Source of the DNA: Tetmemena sp. SeJ-2015
Lineage: Eukaryota; Ciliophora; Spirotrichea; Sporadotrichida; Oxytrichidae
Direction: 5' to 3'
NCBI GenBank assembly: GCA_027382625.1
Contig: JAJKFJ010022037.1
Location: 62,001-126,000, forward strand
Length of the DNA: 64,000 nucleotides
Positions 49,062-62,096 of the stretch are shown here, one piece after another. Position 1 is the first letter of the stretch, and the number at the start of each line of letters is the position of its first letter. The notes beneath the pieces were generated by a model that saw only the letters and a program-made list of their open reading frames with translations, was not told the DNA's origin and searched no databases. The translations under genes and the position numbers were made by a program.

Positions 49062-49771
49062 TGAATTATTAGTAAATATGAAGTTATTTGTTTATAAATT
49101 GATCTTTGCTAGGTCAGCCCTGGAGCCTACCATTTAACTGGCATCAAGAAATTGCTATCTTGAATTAGTTATGAAGTTTACTTAGTCAAGGGAAGGAAAT
49201 GTTTAATATATAAAAAAAGAGAGAATGTTTTTAACTTGCTTGAGTGTTTTACTGCTTTAGGCTGCTTCACTTTAGAATCCCAGGCAATGCTCCATCCTAA
49301 GAACTAAAATAAGGTTTATTTAAAATCAGTTATTAGAACGAGAAAAGGAAGAATCGGTAATTGATGATTAAATAAAAATTATCCGAAAGCTCCTTTGCTC
49401 TAAGTTTTAGAATGGCCAAAACTATTTCTAGAGTTCTTGTTTAAAAGTGGCAATTACTCCTTATACTGCTGCTATTAATTCATTATCTTTTTATAATTTT
49501 TCTAAGTCGAATACTAGATTATTATAGACTATTTTTGTAGCAAGACACTTGAAACATTATTATGATTATAATTATTTACAAAATTTAATTCCATTTTATA
49601 GATCCTCTTTTTCAAGATTTGAAATAGATATCAAGAATTTAAGCTATAAAGGCTGAAATAATTTCCTAGAACTGTTTTAAATCTATGATAGACTTTTTTC
49701 TTATTAGTTTTAATTTTTTTTATTCAGTACTTGAAGACTGCTGAGTGATAAAAGGAATAAAAATTTAGCAT
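49062..49771. other. Intergenic region or 5' part of CNG3
   Basis: AT-rich, with one coding-like minus-strand block at about 49220-49310 (WDSKVKQPKAVKHSSK) that may be an upstream piece of the CNG3 N-terminal tail. Nothing else is supported. Confidence 0.4.
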
Positions 49772-51160
49772 TCATAGATTGTTGAAGGAATTGATGAGTT
49801 TCTTGTTGTGTTCCTAATTAAAAGCCTTGAGTTGCTTTATGAGGTCGAACTTGTTTTCCATTTAATCAATCTGATAATTTATGGACTGCTGTCTGTGCTC
49901 TATTATCTAGCCTTGCGCTTGGATGATCTCTACGCTCTCATTTATCTGAGAATTGTTCTACCCAATCAAATAAAAATACAGAAAGAAAGACTATAAGTAC
50001 TCAGAACTAAAATCTTATATTGTTGAATGAGGTCGAAGAGAGTAAAAGTTTCGAAAATGTTAAGAGCAATGTGGCCCATATCTGCGTTAAACTAAACCAT
50101 TCCGGTCATTGCAGGGTCACCATAGAATTCTATTTACTCTTTCTCCTCGTCGTTTTCAACTTAAAGCTTCTCAGCTGACCCAACTCCCTTATAATGTGCG
50201 TTGTCAGAATATTTTTGAGCTCTTTCAGGATGAAAACTACTGTTCCCGTGCAAGGACTGATTAGATTGGGAGTTTAAGTGGTTTAGATTCAAGTAAATTA
50301 ACTAAGAGTGAGATGATTTAACAAGCGGAAAATTTTATTTTACTGGTGGACTTTTTGAATTGGCTGGTAAGTATTCGAATTTTAAGATTTCGCTCTGTTA
50401 TGAGTTAGGGTGTAAGCAACTGTGGATGGTTAAGAGGTTGAAGCATTAAGATTGGCAGCATTTATTCCACTGTTGAATTTACTTAGGGAGAGCTCATGGT
50501 CTGAGTTAAGATTTATGTACTGGTTGTTTAAAATAAACCTAAGCAAACTTATATTCAAGAGAGGAGATATGGTGGATGCATCTGAATTAAGCTTCTAGTA
50601 CTCATAATTGATATTCTTTTAAAATCTTTTCTAGATCTCCTCCACTATAGTCTCCCTCAGATTGGAAGCTTGCTACTCTTGGAGAATATAATTAAAATGT
50701 TGTTGTAATCTATAGGCTGCGTATCTACCTAATCATAAAAAGCAAAACTGACAATATTTGATATCATTGAGTAAGTGATCGTCAAGAAAGTCATTCTAAG
50801 CTTCAATGGCAATTTTATGGTTGTTTTCATCCAGAGTAGCATCATTTTAGTTCTTTCTTTAGTTATCGTCAGTGGCTTGTCTTTATCTGAGGTGGCTCTC
50901 AACTGCCTCAGAGAAAGTTTGCTTAGATTGGAGAGGTGGCTGCGTTTGTTGCTAAAATACCTAAGTCTGATTTGAGGGAGTCTTGTAGCCAGAGCCAAAC
51001 TTTGCAGCCAAGTTCGTTGTCGTATTTTATCTTATTGAATTCCTATGCTCATAAACCAACGAAACTGCTTCTTGAAGGGAATTTAAAAGAAATATTATTA
51101 AAGGATCTTTTACCGATGGAAAATGACTGTCCTCTATTAGGTGATTTATAATCAATTTTT
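49772..51160 (-). CDS. A4: coiled-coil protein of the array-linked family
   Basis: Stop TGA 49772-49774; the start is not resolved, and the 5' block near 51150 reads RGQSFSIGKRSFNNISF. Next are a Gln/Asn/acidic stretch (SEAVESHLRQRQATDDNQRK), a helical block ASNLRETIVEEIQKRFQK (about 50650), equivalent to the MRSV block of A2 and A3, then a Ser/Asn linker. The family core is QIEFYGDPAMTGMVQFNAD and MGHIALNIFETFTLFDLIQ (50030-50140). After a probable intron comes a coiled coil NSQINESVEIIQAQGQIIEH with MENKFDLIKQLKAFNQEHNK. Function unknown. Confidence 0.66.
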
Positions 51161-51249
51161 GGGATAAGTTGGATAGTTAAATTTATTTTAAATGATTAAA
51201 ACTTTGCTTAAAGCTTCAATCCATAATTTTCCCAAGTTATAACTAAAAC

Positions 51250-54200
51250 TTTGCTACTTATGACGAATTATATATTTATGATTTGCTAAATGTCTAATGC
51301 TTCTTCCTAGAAGACTTAGCGCCTGTAGTAGACTTGGCAGTAATGTCTGGTGCAGGCACATTTTGAATTCTCTGAAGGGATATTGGCGAGATAAATTGGC
51401 CTCTCAATCCCTACATCTCAGCCACAAAATAGTATTTTATCTTAAAACAATTCCCTCAGAAATATTTTGCTTCAGAATCATAATCGATGGTCTAGAGACT
51501 ACAATCCTCATAGAACTTGTCCTATTCTAATGTCCCTTGGACTGCTTGGAAGACTTTTTCTTCACTCTTTATGCTTCAGGAGTTGGGTCCACTGATCTAT
51601 GATTTCTTTTCAATACTAAAGGAGTCTTATCTAAGTCTATAGTTGAGGTATCTGGCGACATTATCTCATTTATCTTTGGGATCTTCAATAGAGATTGAGC
51701 AGCATCTACTTTTAAGCTATTTTTAAGATCCTTTTACTGTCCTTTATTATCTTGCTCTTTTCTTTATTCTTACTTCTTGCTTGCCTGGTTCTTAGCAATA
51801 GTGAGGAATGCAGTTAAAAATAATACTTTTAAGTACTGGCCTAGATGGCTTTCTTTTTACTCGCTAGAAAGTCTAAGTTCAAGGCTGCCTACTGCTTTCG
51901 AGAGTCCTATTCACTCTCAGGAATGTGCTTTAGATTTAAAAAATAACTCATCACTTAACATTTAGGAAATAAGATTTGCCTCGTCCAGATTAAGTCCTAA
52001 GGTATTCTAATTGACATTAACCTCGCTCACTTTTTAGCTCTCAATGAACACGATGTCCTCATTTATCTTGGTAAACTTAACTTATAATTTCGAGAAGGAT
52101 TAAAATTACAGACATATTTAGTTTAATTGCTTGCTGATACTTTAATGCGAAAGGACTCACCTAAATTACTGTATTGTCCACAGTCCTTTGCTTTTCAGAA
52201 GTGTTCTAATCTTCAATAAATAGACTCTCGTCCTCAGAAGAAGCATCTTAGTGTTCATCATTTTCGTTGGTCTACACGAATAAATTCTTCTCTTGTTTGT
52301 GATGCTGCAGAATTGGTTTGACAGCCCTCTCCCTGTGGGACATTAATTGCGTCGAAGAGTTCTTCTTCGAGGAAAAGACCTTGTTTTTTATCAGAAGGAA
52401 ATTGGTTAGAAAAAATAAATTTATTACCCTATATAAAATTAAGTTGACATCGAGGAGTGACTAATTTTTGTAAGAGGAATCTATATTAAGGGAACCACGT
52501 CTCAGTCTCTGAGAGAGTCTTGGTTTAAAAAAGAGCAAAATATTTCTATTTTTTTTATAAAAAGTGGCATTTTAAAATGAAATAGTTATTCTCAAAGATT
52601 TTTCATTCTACTCAATTCTACTCTTACAAATTAGAAAACTTAATCTAACTTAGCTATTTAACTTTATTATATCTTTAAAACTTAACTTTTCCAAATAGTA
52701 GCTTTAGCTAACTGCACTATTTAGCATGAATAGTAGTTTCCAGTCTCCTAACTCTCCCTCCCTCTTTATTTCTTCCCTAATCTTTTTAAAGAGACAAAAA
52801 TCTTACTTCTAGTTTTGATTTCTGTTACTATTTTCGCTTTAGAGCTCTTTCGATTAAGTAGAACCAGGATTTAGCAAAAATAATCACAATTTAATAATAG
52901 TAGCTTTCTCGAGTTTGATCTGAGTGCTTTAGCCTGCTCAAAATGAATTTAAATAAATGAGACTTGAGTTAGGGTCTTTCAGAACCAGGACCTTTACCTT
53001 TATTTGGATTAACTGGGGTATTTTAAAAATTTGTTTCGTTTTCCTATATTACAGACAGCTATGTATTCACTTTATTATCTTTAACCTGCTCTTTTAAGTG
53101 TTAACTATTCATTGAAAAAGCTCTTAAATTGGCATTAGCAGGGGAACTACCTCCTCCCATACTAGATATTCTAGAAACTCCATCTTCATTGATGATGATG
53201 TCTTTGGTCCCTAATTCTTTTTTCTCCAGTGATTAAAAGCCTGCTGAAATTAGGTTTGAATTTTAGTTTGAGTATAACTTGTTTTGAACCTATGAGGTAG
53301 ACATTTGATTTTTAAACTCAGTCTTTGTGCCTAGTTGGCCTTCAGTTTCAGTGTTAATGGATTTCGTTTATGTGGGTGAGGCAAGTTCTGTGTTTTTAGT
53401 TTGCTCAGATTTCTTAAGCCCGATAAATGACAAGAAAGAGTTCTTGGTAGAGCTTTGATTACCTCTCGGAGTAGTCGGTCTCATGATGTTCACTATCTTA
53501 TTCTTCAAACTTCCAAAGTAGCCACTGTCTTGCTGAGTGGTGAGTTGATTCTCCCCAGTTGAATTTTTAATGCCATTATCTTCATTAGTGCTAACATCCA
53601 TTGCAGTACTAGGATGCCAGGTTCTCTTCTACAGAATGGTGTACTTCTTTTTATTCTTGTGCTTTTTATTTGCCTGCTTAATCATCCTCAAGTGCATGTT
53701 TCTCTTCTTCCTCGCGTTGAAAATCATCTGCATCAGATTCTTCTCCTAGTTTTCTAGACTACTCTCGAACTAGTGATCAATTTTGAGAACCATGATTTTC
53801 AAATGCGTCATTGCAATCGCCTTACCATCTCTGTGCAACTATAAAGAAAAAGATAAATGAAGAATAGTCAGCTTACATTCAAAAGAGTATCAGAATCGCC
53901 GAAAAACTAACCCTCGGAGTACTTCATATATGGATAGCCCTTGGAGGTGTAAAGCCGGATGCTTCCCTTTAAAACGAAATAGACTGAAAAAAGTTATTAA
54001 AAAGCAAATAGGTTACTATCTTCTGCATGATCTCCTCTCCAGTATAAACATAAAATAAGGAAGTAAAGAACGTCTCCCTTTTCTAGCTTGATGGGTCTGA
54101 GGAGTGGAAGTATCCTCCAAAGAAAATCTGGGTCTTTCATCTCTCTGAAAAATTCAATAGCCTGTATGATTTCTCCATATGTGTTTGAAAGTACCTCATC

Positions 54201-57000
54201 TCTCAACGATGGTGGAAGCATGGTGACTAGCTAGCTCTCATCATCCTAGTTAATTAAAAAGGTAGCAAGTTATAAATCGACTCATAATTGTTCTCTATAA
54301 ATTTCTTGACTCTCTTAGCGAGATCTAAAGGAAGTTAGGCCCTTTTAGACAGTTCTGCCAAACTCTTAATTCTCTGTTGTATTGAAGCTTATATCTGAAT
54401 GTTGCTTTGAATGATAGAGGAGTAGTTACCAATGATGAAAGAGTAGAATCCCACTCCGAATACCATCCAGAAAAGCGATAAAATCATTTCACCGGATGTA
54501 ACCGCTGGAAAATCACCATATCCAACTGTAATAACAGTTGAGAAGCCCAATAAAGGAAAGCAGGTAAACTTAATATTTTAACATTTAAATTGGGTAAATT
54601 ATAATCTTAGAAGCTAAGCTTTACTGATTTAGATTTTCCTCATCCAACACTTCACTTCTAACAACCCACGTATCAGGATCAAAGTCATCAAACTTGGCAG
54701 ACATAAACCAAAAGCAAGCAAACAGATGTGTGATTATGAGTGAAGCAGACATACCCTGGATCATTCTAGTAATGGCAATATTCATTCTCAGCTTCTTAAG
54801 TAGATTGTTGAAAGTTTAATTTTCTTGCAAGAATTTGATCTGCTTGAGGACTTTAACTATTCTCAGAAGCTTGAATAAACGAGGCAGGCGCATCAGTCTC
54901 AAAAGCTTTTAGTAACTGCCGCCTGAACTCTTATCACTTATTATTTGGAATGGGAAACAAAAATAGAAGATATCTATTCTGAGTATATATACAAACAAGC
55001 TAACAGATCTAGTATGAAGCTAGACTTGATATAGTTAGCAGCGATTTTGTGAAGTCTAATCTCTAAAGATTAATCTAGCAATTCATAAGCTGAGAAAAAT
55101 GTGAGGATGATGTCGATGTAATAGAGCCCATCAATTAACCAGTCAATTCCTTGAGAAACATCGGTATCATTATCAACGAAAGCGACTTTGTAGGGAATGA
55201 AGATAGCTGTGTACAGAAGCAAGAAGACGTTTATCACATTCCAAATTAGTCTGAATCTGTCAGTTGGTAAAAGAATATAGCGTGGAATATGCTCCTCCCT
55301 CTCAATTTGATTATACCCATTGCTTAACCCGAACAAAAAATTAAAGCAATTTTTAATTGGGATATAGATTTCTTTAACAAGTAAATTTTCTTTGCTAGAT
55401 CATTGAACAACATCAGAACACTTGCTCCTGCCTAGGCTTTGATGACACACTTTTTCCAAAGCTAAGTTAAATGATCTTATTTATCTTCCTCGGGCATGTG
55501 TTTAAATACTTTTGCACTCTCTTTGCAATCGTCACTGCTGATGTCGTCTGAGTCGTAATTGAGTTTTTTGAGGTTCTAAGGCTTGATCCAGAAGCAGCAG
55601 CTTCGATGAGCTCGTGAGTTGTCTAAGCTCTCTTGCTCTTCTTATTTTCGCTTCATTGACTATTTGAGTTAAGTCTTCTCCTTCTTTTCTTAATTCTTCT
55701 CTGACAATATTTTAAAGGGTGTTAAATATAAATTAAATTATGTTTAATATAATATTTTATCAATATCATTTCCTTGAGTTCCTAGATAGTCATTCTGTTC
55801 TTTTCTTCTTCCTTTTCTACTTTTCGATACTTCTTTTTAACAGCAAGAGTATTCTTAAAATGAAACAATAAGATCAGAATTAAATTGTTTATATTTTGAG
55901 TATAATGGACCTCAAGAATAAATGAGTAAAATGCATTTAGAATATGTTGGATGTAGGTGACTTCCCTTTATATAAAGTTAAAACTTTAGGATCAAACTCT
56001 TTGGGCAGTCCAAGTAGATTCAGCTTGGAGATTCCTGAAGCCACGCCTTCATTCAAGTTTGTGGCACTCTGCTCTTACCTTGCTTAGTAAGGTTTGAGCT
56101 CATCTACCACTGACTATCTCCTTGTATTCGAAGCACTAGTATGCTAAAATAAATAAATATTGCCAATTAAAACTTAGTCTGAGAGTTTACCAACAACTAG
56201 ATTCTTTGGTTAGTGCTTCAGCCAAAAAGTATTAGACTTTTGAAACTGCTGAACCTAGGTTTAAGAAACCAAAGAGGTGTAAAATTAATTGTGTTGAAGC
56301 TCATGGGAGGGGATTTATCGTGTGCTTGATTGTGCTCTCCTAATACATTTGATGACACTCTAGATATTCTTTCATTAAACTTTGCAAATTAGGCTTCTAT
56401 AGGAGACCTAACAGGAGTTCTCTCTGGAGTCCTATCTTTTATAACTACTGGAGGCCTATCCCAACTGAATTAAGCTATTGTCTGAAGCTTCTTCTTTACA
56501 GAAGTATGCAAATCTTCTTCCTTTGTCTCAGTTTTTCTATCATGCAGTTCCTATTTGTTTGGTGACTCCTTTTGCTTGAAAGCTCCTATTCTGAGAATAT
56601 TAAATAGCTCTTTGGATTTATTGACCTCAGCAATTGAGTAATGATGACCCAGAATAGGTTTTACATCTCTAGCTCTTATGTTTGTTGTGTCGTAGGACTT
56701 CTAGGAATCTAAATCAAGATTTGAAGGTCTAGAAGGAGCGATCTAGTTTGCATATTTAGAGAGCCTCCTAATCTTCTGATTCGGGCCCATCATGGCAGAC
56801 TTTAACCTGGAGGAGAAAATGCCCTGCATATCTGTACCGGCCCTCTTTAGAAAGGTGTTCTTCTTTTTGTGATCGCTCAATTCCTACTAAATCAAAGACT
56901 CTTTCTGTTACTTTGATCTTACATTTCCTGATAGTTATCTTTTTAAGGCACCAAAACCCGCAGTGGACTTCATTATAGAACTTCTATTTATTTTATCCAT
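51250..57000 (-). CDS. CNG4: voltage-gated cation channel with cNBD and long tails
   Basis: ATG 57000 (MDKINRSSIMKSTAGFGAL) opens a long uninterrupted Gln-code frame of about 260 codons, taken as the N-terminal tail. The core runs from about 55600 to 53700: MPEEDKQDHLTQLWKKC; S1 IWNVINVFLLLYTAIFIPYK (about 55225); S2 GIDWLIDGLYYIDIILTFFS; S4 LLRLMRLPRLFKLLRIVK (about 54870); filter TVGYGD (54512-54529); S6 LSLFWMVFGVGFYSFIIGNY; cNBD with PSLRDEVLSNTYGEI and FFGDSDTLLN plus RDGKAIAMTHLKI. From 53601 to about 52640 the tail stays open in frame with the channel, which argues that the tails in the array belong to the channels. The box RERAVKPILQHHKQEK (about 52330) parallels the MKPxYSK box. There is a 1-nt frame discrepancy just before the filter. 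Confidence 0.75.
53839..53876 (-). other. Conserved intron in CNG4 cNBD
   Basis: A 38-nt GTAAGC...TTATAG intron at the codon boundary shared with CNG1-3. Confidence 0.85.
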
Positions 57001-58173
57001 ACCAATTGAGAATTATAAAGTAAGATTGAAAATAAATTATAAGATCAAATCCTGCATCACTATGGTCCTTAGAATTATTTTACTTATCCAGTGTGTGGGA
57101 GCTGTTATTTCGATGATTCATAGCGGACTTTCGCTTTTATGAGGACAAATTTTTAACTGACTCTTTAACTGAAGCGTTATTTAAACTAAATATTTTTTTG
57201 ATCTCCAAGGGTGTGAATCTAAACTTTAAACACAATCATTTCTGACTTATTGATTGAACATTTGTAAGTTTATATATTTGCAAAATTGCGAGAGGAAACT
57301 TTGGTTGCTTTTTTATTTTTATCTAGGTCAAGTGTCTAGATGCTGTATTATTAATCCTCAATCTTTTAACCTATCAAGTATATATTCTCCTCCTGATTTC
57401 TTTTAATTATAGATAAAACTAAATTAGGTTTTAGGCTAAAGTCACAATACAGCAGATGTACTAATTAAAAAATTTAATCTTAAAAAATATCTGCCTTCAA
57501 TCTTAATTTGTTTTAATTTTAATATAGATTTATAATTATATAAAATATCCATAGCAGCATTTTCAAATCTTCTCATTAATAATTATTAACCTTTGAATGA
57601 TAGCGTCAGAGGAAACATTTAAGAATCTGATATTCAACTTCGAGTTTACAAATATCAATAGAGATATATATCTAATAAAATTTTGCCAATACTTTTACAT
57701 CCGAGAGGAATGGATTATACAAATCATTTTTAATTAAGACAGTCAAATTATTTTTTTAATTTTAATTAAAAAAGAACTTTATAATAAATTTTATATAATG
57801 AAATTTTTTTATGATTATCCTTGCTTGAAAACTTTAAAAAGGAATAAATTGAAGTAAGAGAGCCTTTAACCTATTTCTGATTGGCTAGCTTCTATTCACT
57901 CTAATTCTTGAGAGACTCGTTGCCCTTTTTGTCGTGCGAGCTTTTTCTCATTTAAATTAGATAAATATTAATTCCTCTTCTTCTTCTACATAATTTTAAA
58001 TCCAAATGTCTATTTAGAATTCTAAAATAAAAAAGAATTTAATGAAGTAGCAGCAATAAGCAGATAAAAAAGGGGAATAATCCGTCTCTTTCCAAAGCAA
58101 CTAAGACTCCACACGCATTATACATACATATGTTTTGTTTTTTGTTTAAGACTTTGGATTCAGTTCCTTAGCA
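57001..58173. other. AT-rich region between divergent genes
   Basis: The interval separates CNG4 (-) from the LRR gene (+). A minus-strand block at about 57030-57230 reads like coding sequence (VKESVKNLSSQKRKSAMNHR, then NSSHTLDKQNNSKDHSDAG) and may be an extra 5' segment of CNG4. The remainder (57300-58170) is very AT-rich with no supported frame. Confidence 0.45.
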
Positions 58174-61166
58174 ATGAGTAAGAGGCAGGATGAGACATCC
58201 AATCTGCTGTTGATCAATTTAAAGTCAACTAAGTCGATTGGGATGCTCAATCACAGGAAAAATAACCACGCTCTCAATAAGACCATACAAGTTTAAAGCA
58301 AACCTTAGATCAGCACCCAAATATATTTTGTAATAAATTTTATAATAAATCAATCTCGATAAAGTTAGAATCGATATGGCCCAGCTTAATACAATCAACT
58401 TAACTAGTCTCGAATTAAAGTATGAGCCTTTGATATATTTGAATTCACATTTCAAACTTAATTTGAGAGACGAGTATTTATCATCAAGCTTCAAGAGAGT
58501 GGCCAAGGAACGCAGAAACACAGTTTTCACCGCCAATTATGAGGATTCCAGAGCACTAATCCATCGGAGTAAGTTTTGCTTAGATAACGCATGCATGTTT
58601 AGATCATAAAGATAATTTGAAGCTAAACATGAAGAGAGATGCAAGATCGTAAACTCTAAGCAAGGTGATAACGCATGCTAACACCTCATCAATCGATTTG
58701 AGAAACCAATCACCTTTTATCGAGTCTGACTTAAAAAATGTTCAAAGCCAAGAAAATGCATACACCCAACCTATCACATCATCAGTCCAAGAGTGTAAAG
58801 CAAAACTTCTTTAAGGAGAGGAATAAATCTAATGGCTAAGCAGAAAAGTTTACTGACTAGGAGAAGTTTCTATATCATTTATTTTCAGCCTTATAAGATT
58901 CTTAATCTACAAGAAATGCACAATCGAAACCGCAGTTATAACTTATCTTTTTTGTTCTGCCTTATCATAGACCTAGTAAAGATCAAAGATGTAATTCAAT
59001 GAGTCTCAAAATGCCTCAATGGGAGAACTTTCCTTCACTCATGTTCTCAAAAGAATCGATGAAAGCCAGCCTCAATTGTTTACTTCAGTTTTGAATTTTG
59101 AGTAAGAAATATTTTCTCTAACTTATTGTAACAACAATTTAGAGATGTGGGAGATTTCAATACTTAACACACTATCAACGAAGATGATATGATGAAATTA
59201 TTTGAAGCAGGATGAGAGATCTAGATCAGATTACTAACATAAGTTCGATGAAGAAATCACTCCAGCATTTCAAGAGCTTCATACTGAATTTCTCTAGGCA
59301 TGGAAAGTTGAACCTTGAGAATATGCAATTTGGATTGAACTCTGCTTATTTCCTGGCTCAAATGATGGTAGATCGATGCATCAAGCAATAATTAGACTTA
59401 ATCTTTGCAACAACCAAATGGGAGATGAAGGTATTAGGATTTTGTCTAGTAAGCTTCATCATAATAAATCTCTTGTCTACTTGAACTCTAACTTCGAATT
59501 GCATCGGAATAGAGGGGGCTACATATCTTTTCGAAGCCATGAGATTCAATTAGTCTATAATAGATATCAACCTGGGAAATGAAATTGATGGCAAAGGGTA
59601 GAATAAAATTGGCCCACAAGGAGCTATTTTACTAGCAGAGCTCCTAAAGGAACAGCAATTTTTGACTTTCATAAATCTAAAAGGCAATGGAATTGGAAAC
59701 AAGGGCTTTCAAGCGTTGTGTAAAGTCCTGAAAATTAATAAGACGCTATTGAGTTTAAGTGTAGAGAAAAACTAGATCTCTGGGTAAGGTCTCGAAATTT
59801 TAACAAAAATTATTAAAAAGAATCGAGACGTTGTTTCATTGCAAGAGCTCATTATATCTAAGAATGATTTGGGGAATAAATCCGTGGAAAATTTTATTTA
59901 CGAATGCAGTCATGCAACAAAGATAATAAAGCTAGATCTCTCGGATTGTGGCTATAATTTTGAGATTGCTTAAAACTTGTTCTTATCTGTCAAGAACTCT
60001 CGCTTCATCTACAAGCTCAACTTAGCTTCTAATGATCTGAGCTAGATGTACGAATATTTTATAAGGGATTGCTTAATTGCAAACTCCACCCTGCGATTCC
60101 TCAATCTGTCTCATACCTTAATAGGTGACACAACAGCTATTGGTTTATTCAAAGGGCTATAGAGAAATAACACACTTATAAATTTGAAACTTCGAGACTG
60201 TAATCTCACAGATGTGATCAAGGACACACTCTACGAACTACTCATGTGTAAAATCTCCCTTCTCAAGAGCGTTGATTTCTCCCTTAATCAACTTACTGAC
60301 ATCACTGGACTTCGAATAGCCTCAGCTCTTGAGAAAAGTTCGCTTTTGACCAGTCTGAACCTGAGGGTAACAATTTAAAGACAGCCTCCGGATAGGCATT
60401 TTCTAAAGCCACCATAGTGAATTAATCCATTCAGAAGCTGAAACTGAGATTCAATATGATCAAGTTCACTTTCCTGAACTCCATCAATTAGAATCTGAGA
60501 AGAAACCGAATCAAGAACATCTCGCATGATGTACCTTACAACATAGAGGAGATTAAGAGAATGAAGCAAGAGTAGAGCAAGCAGGGAGAGATTACTATCT
60601 AAATTGAAAGACTCATGACCGATAAGGAAAGAGAGAAGCTAGAAATTATAGAGCTTGAAAGGGAAGTTGAGGAAACTAAAGAGGATGAGGTTAGTAGAAC
60701 GAAGAGACTGCAAGAGTAGTGCGATATCCTCATGAAGAAGAGGAAGTTCATAGAGACGGACTACTCCCAATTTGAGGCAAAAGAAAAGCAGATTAATCAA
60801 AGGAAGGAGCAAGAGATTTAGATCCTCACCTCAAGCATTAAAGGTATGCAAGGCATGTATCCAGTGCAGACAAGAGACTTGTATGAGGGCAGAGATAGAA
60901 TCAAGAAACTTAATCACGATTACAAAGACAAGATAATTATGCTCAAAGCACAGCTAAGAGAGGTCAGAGTTAAGGAAGAAGAGGTGATGAGCATGTACAA
61001 GTTCATTAAAAGAGAGTATGATTAAATCATAAGAGACATTGAAATAGAGGAAAGGTCTAATTAACTTTAAAAAGAAATGCAAGAGCAGGAGAATAAAAGG
61101 TAACTTGCTAAGGAACTTATAAAATAGCAAAAGAAAAAGAAAGGCAAAAGTAAAAAAGGAGAGTGA
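58174..61166 (+). CDS. Leucine-rich-repeat plus coiled-coil protein
   Basis: A probable start is ATG 58174 (MSKRQDETSNLLLINL) and the stop is TGA 61164-61166. The N-terminal region is basic and Ser/Asn-rich with frame changes. LRRs of the ribonuclease-inhibitor type run from about 59380 to 60370: RLNLCNNQMGDEGIRILSS, FINLKGNGIGNKGFQALC, IIKLDLSDCGYNFEIAQNL, LINLKLRDCNLTDVIKD, LKSVDFSLNQLTDITGL. From 60500 to 61160 the protein is a continuous charged coiled coil (for example REKLEIIELEREVEETKEDE) ending in a Lys-rich tail. LRR plus coiled coil resembles centrosomal or axonemal proteins such as LRRC45; that link is architectural only. An intron at about 59103-59143 (GTAAGA...TTTAG) fits. Confidence 0.72.
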
Positions 61167-61215
61167 AATCCGAATTAATCATTATTTTTCTTATTGATTT
61201 TCCAAAAATCTATAT

Positions 61216-61939
<724 letters not shown>

Positions 61940-62096
61940 AATTATGATTATAATAAGGATCAAGTTTTAACTCTATAAATTCTTTTCATAATATTATAAA
62001 AACTAAATAGTAAATATGCTCTTTATAATTGAGTACATCAGAATAAACTTACTCCTTCAATATTAATTTAAATTTGCTCAAATTCTTCTTCAAAAT
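61940..62096. promoter_or_regulatory. Short divergent intergenic region (Rab2 / acidic protein)
   Basis: About 157 nt of AT-rich DNA separates the Rab2 ATG (-) from the next ATG (+). By position it must contain both 5' ends; no specific promoter motif is recognised. Confidence 0.4.
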
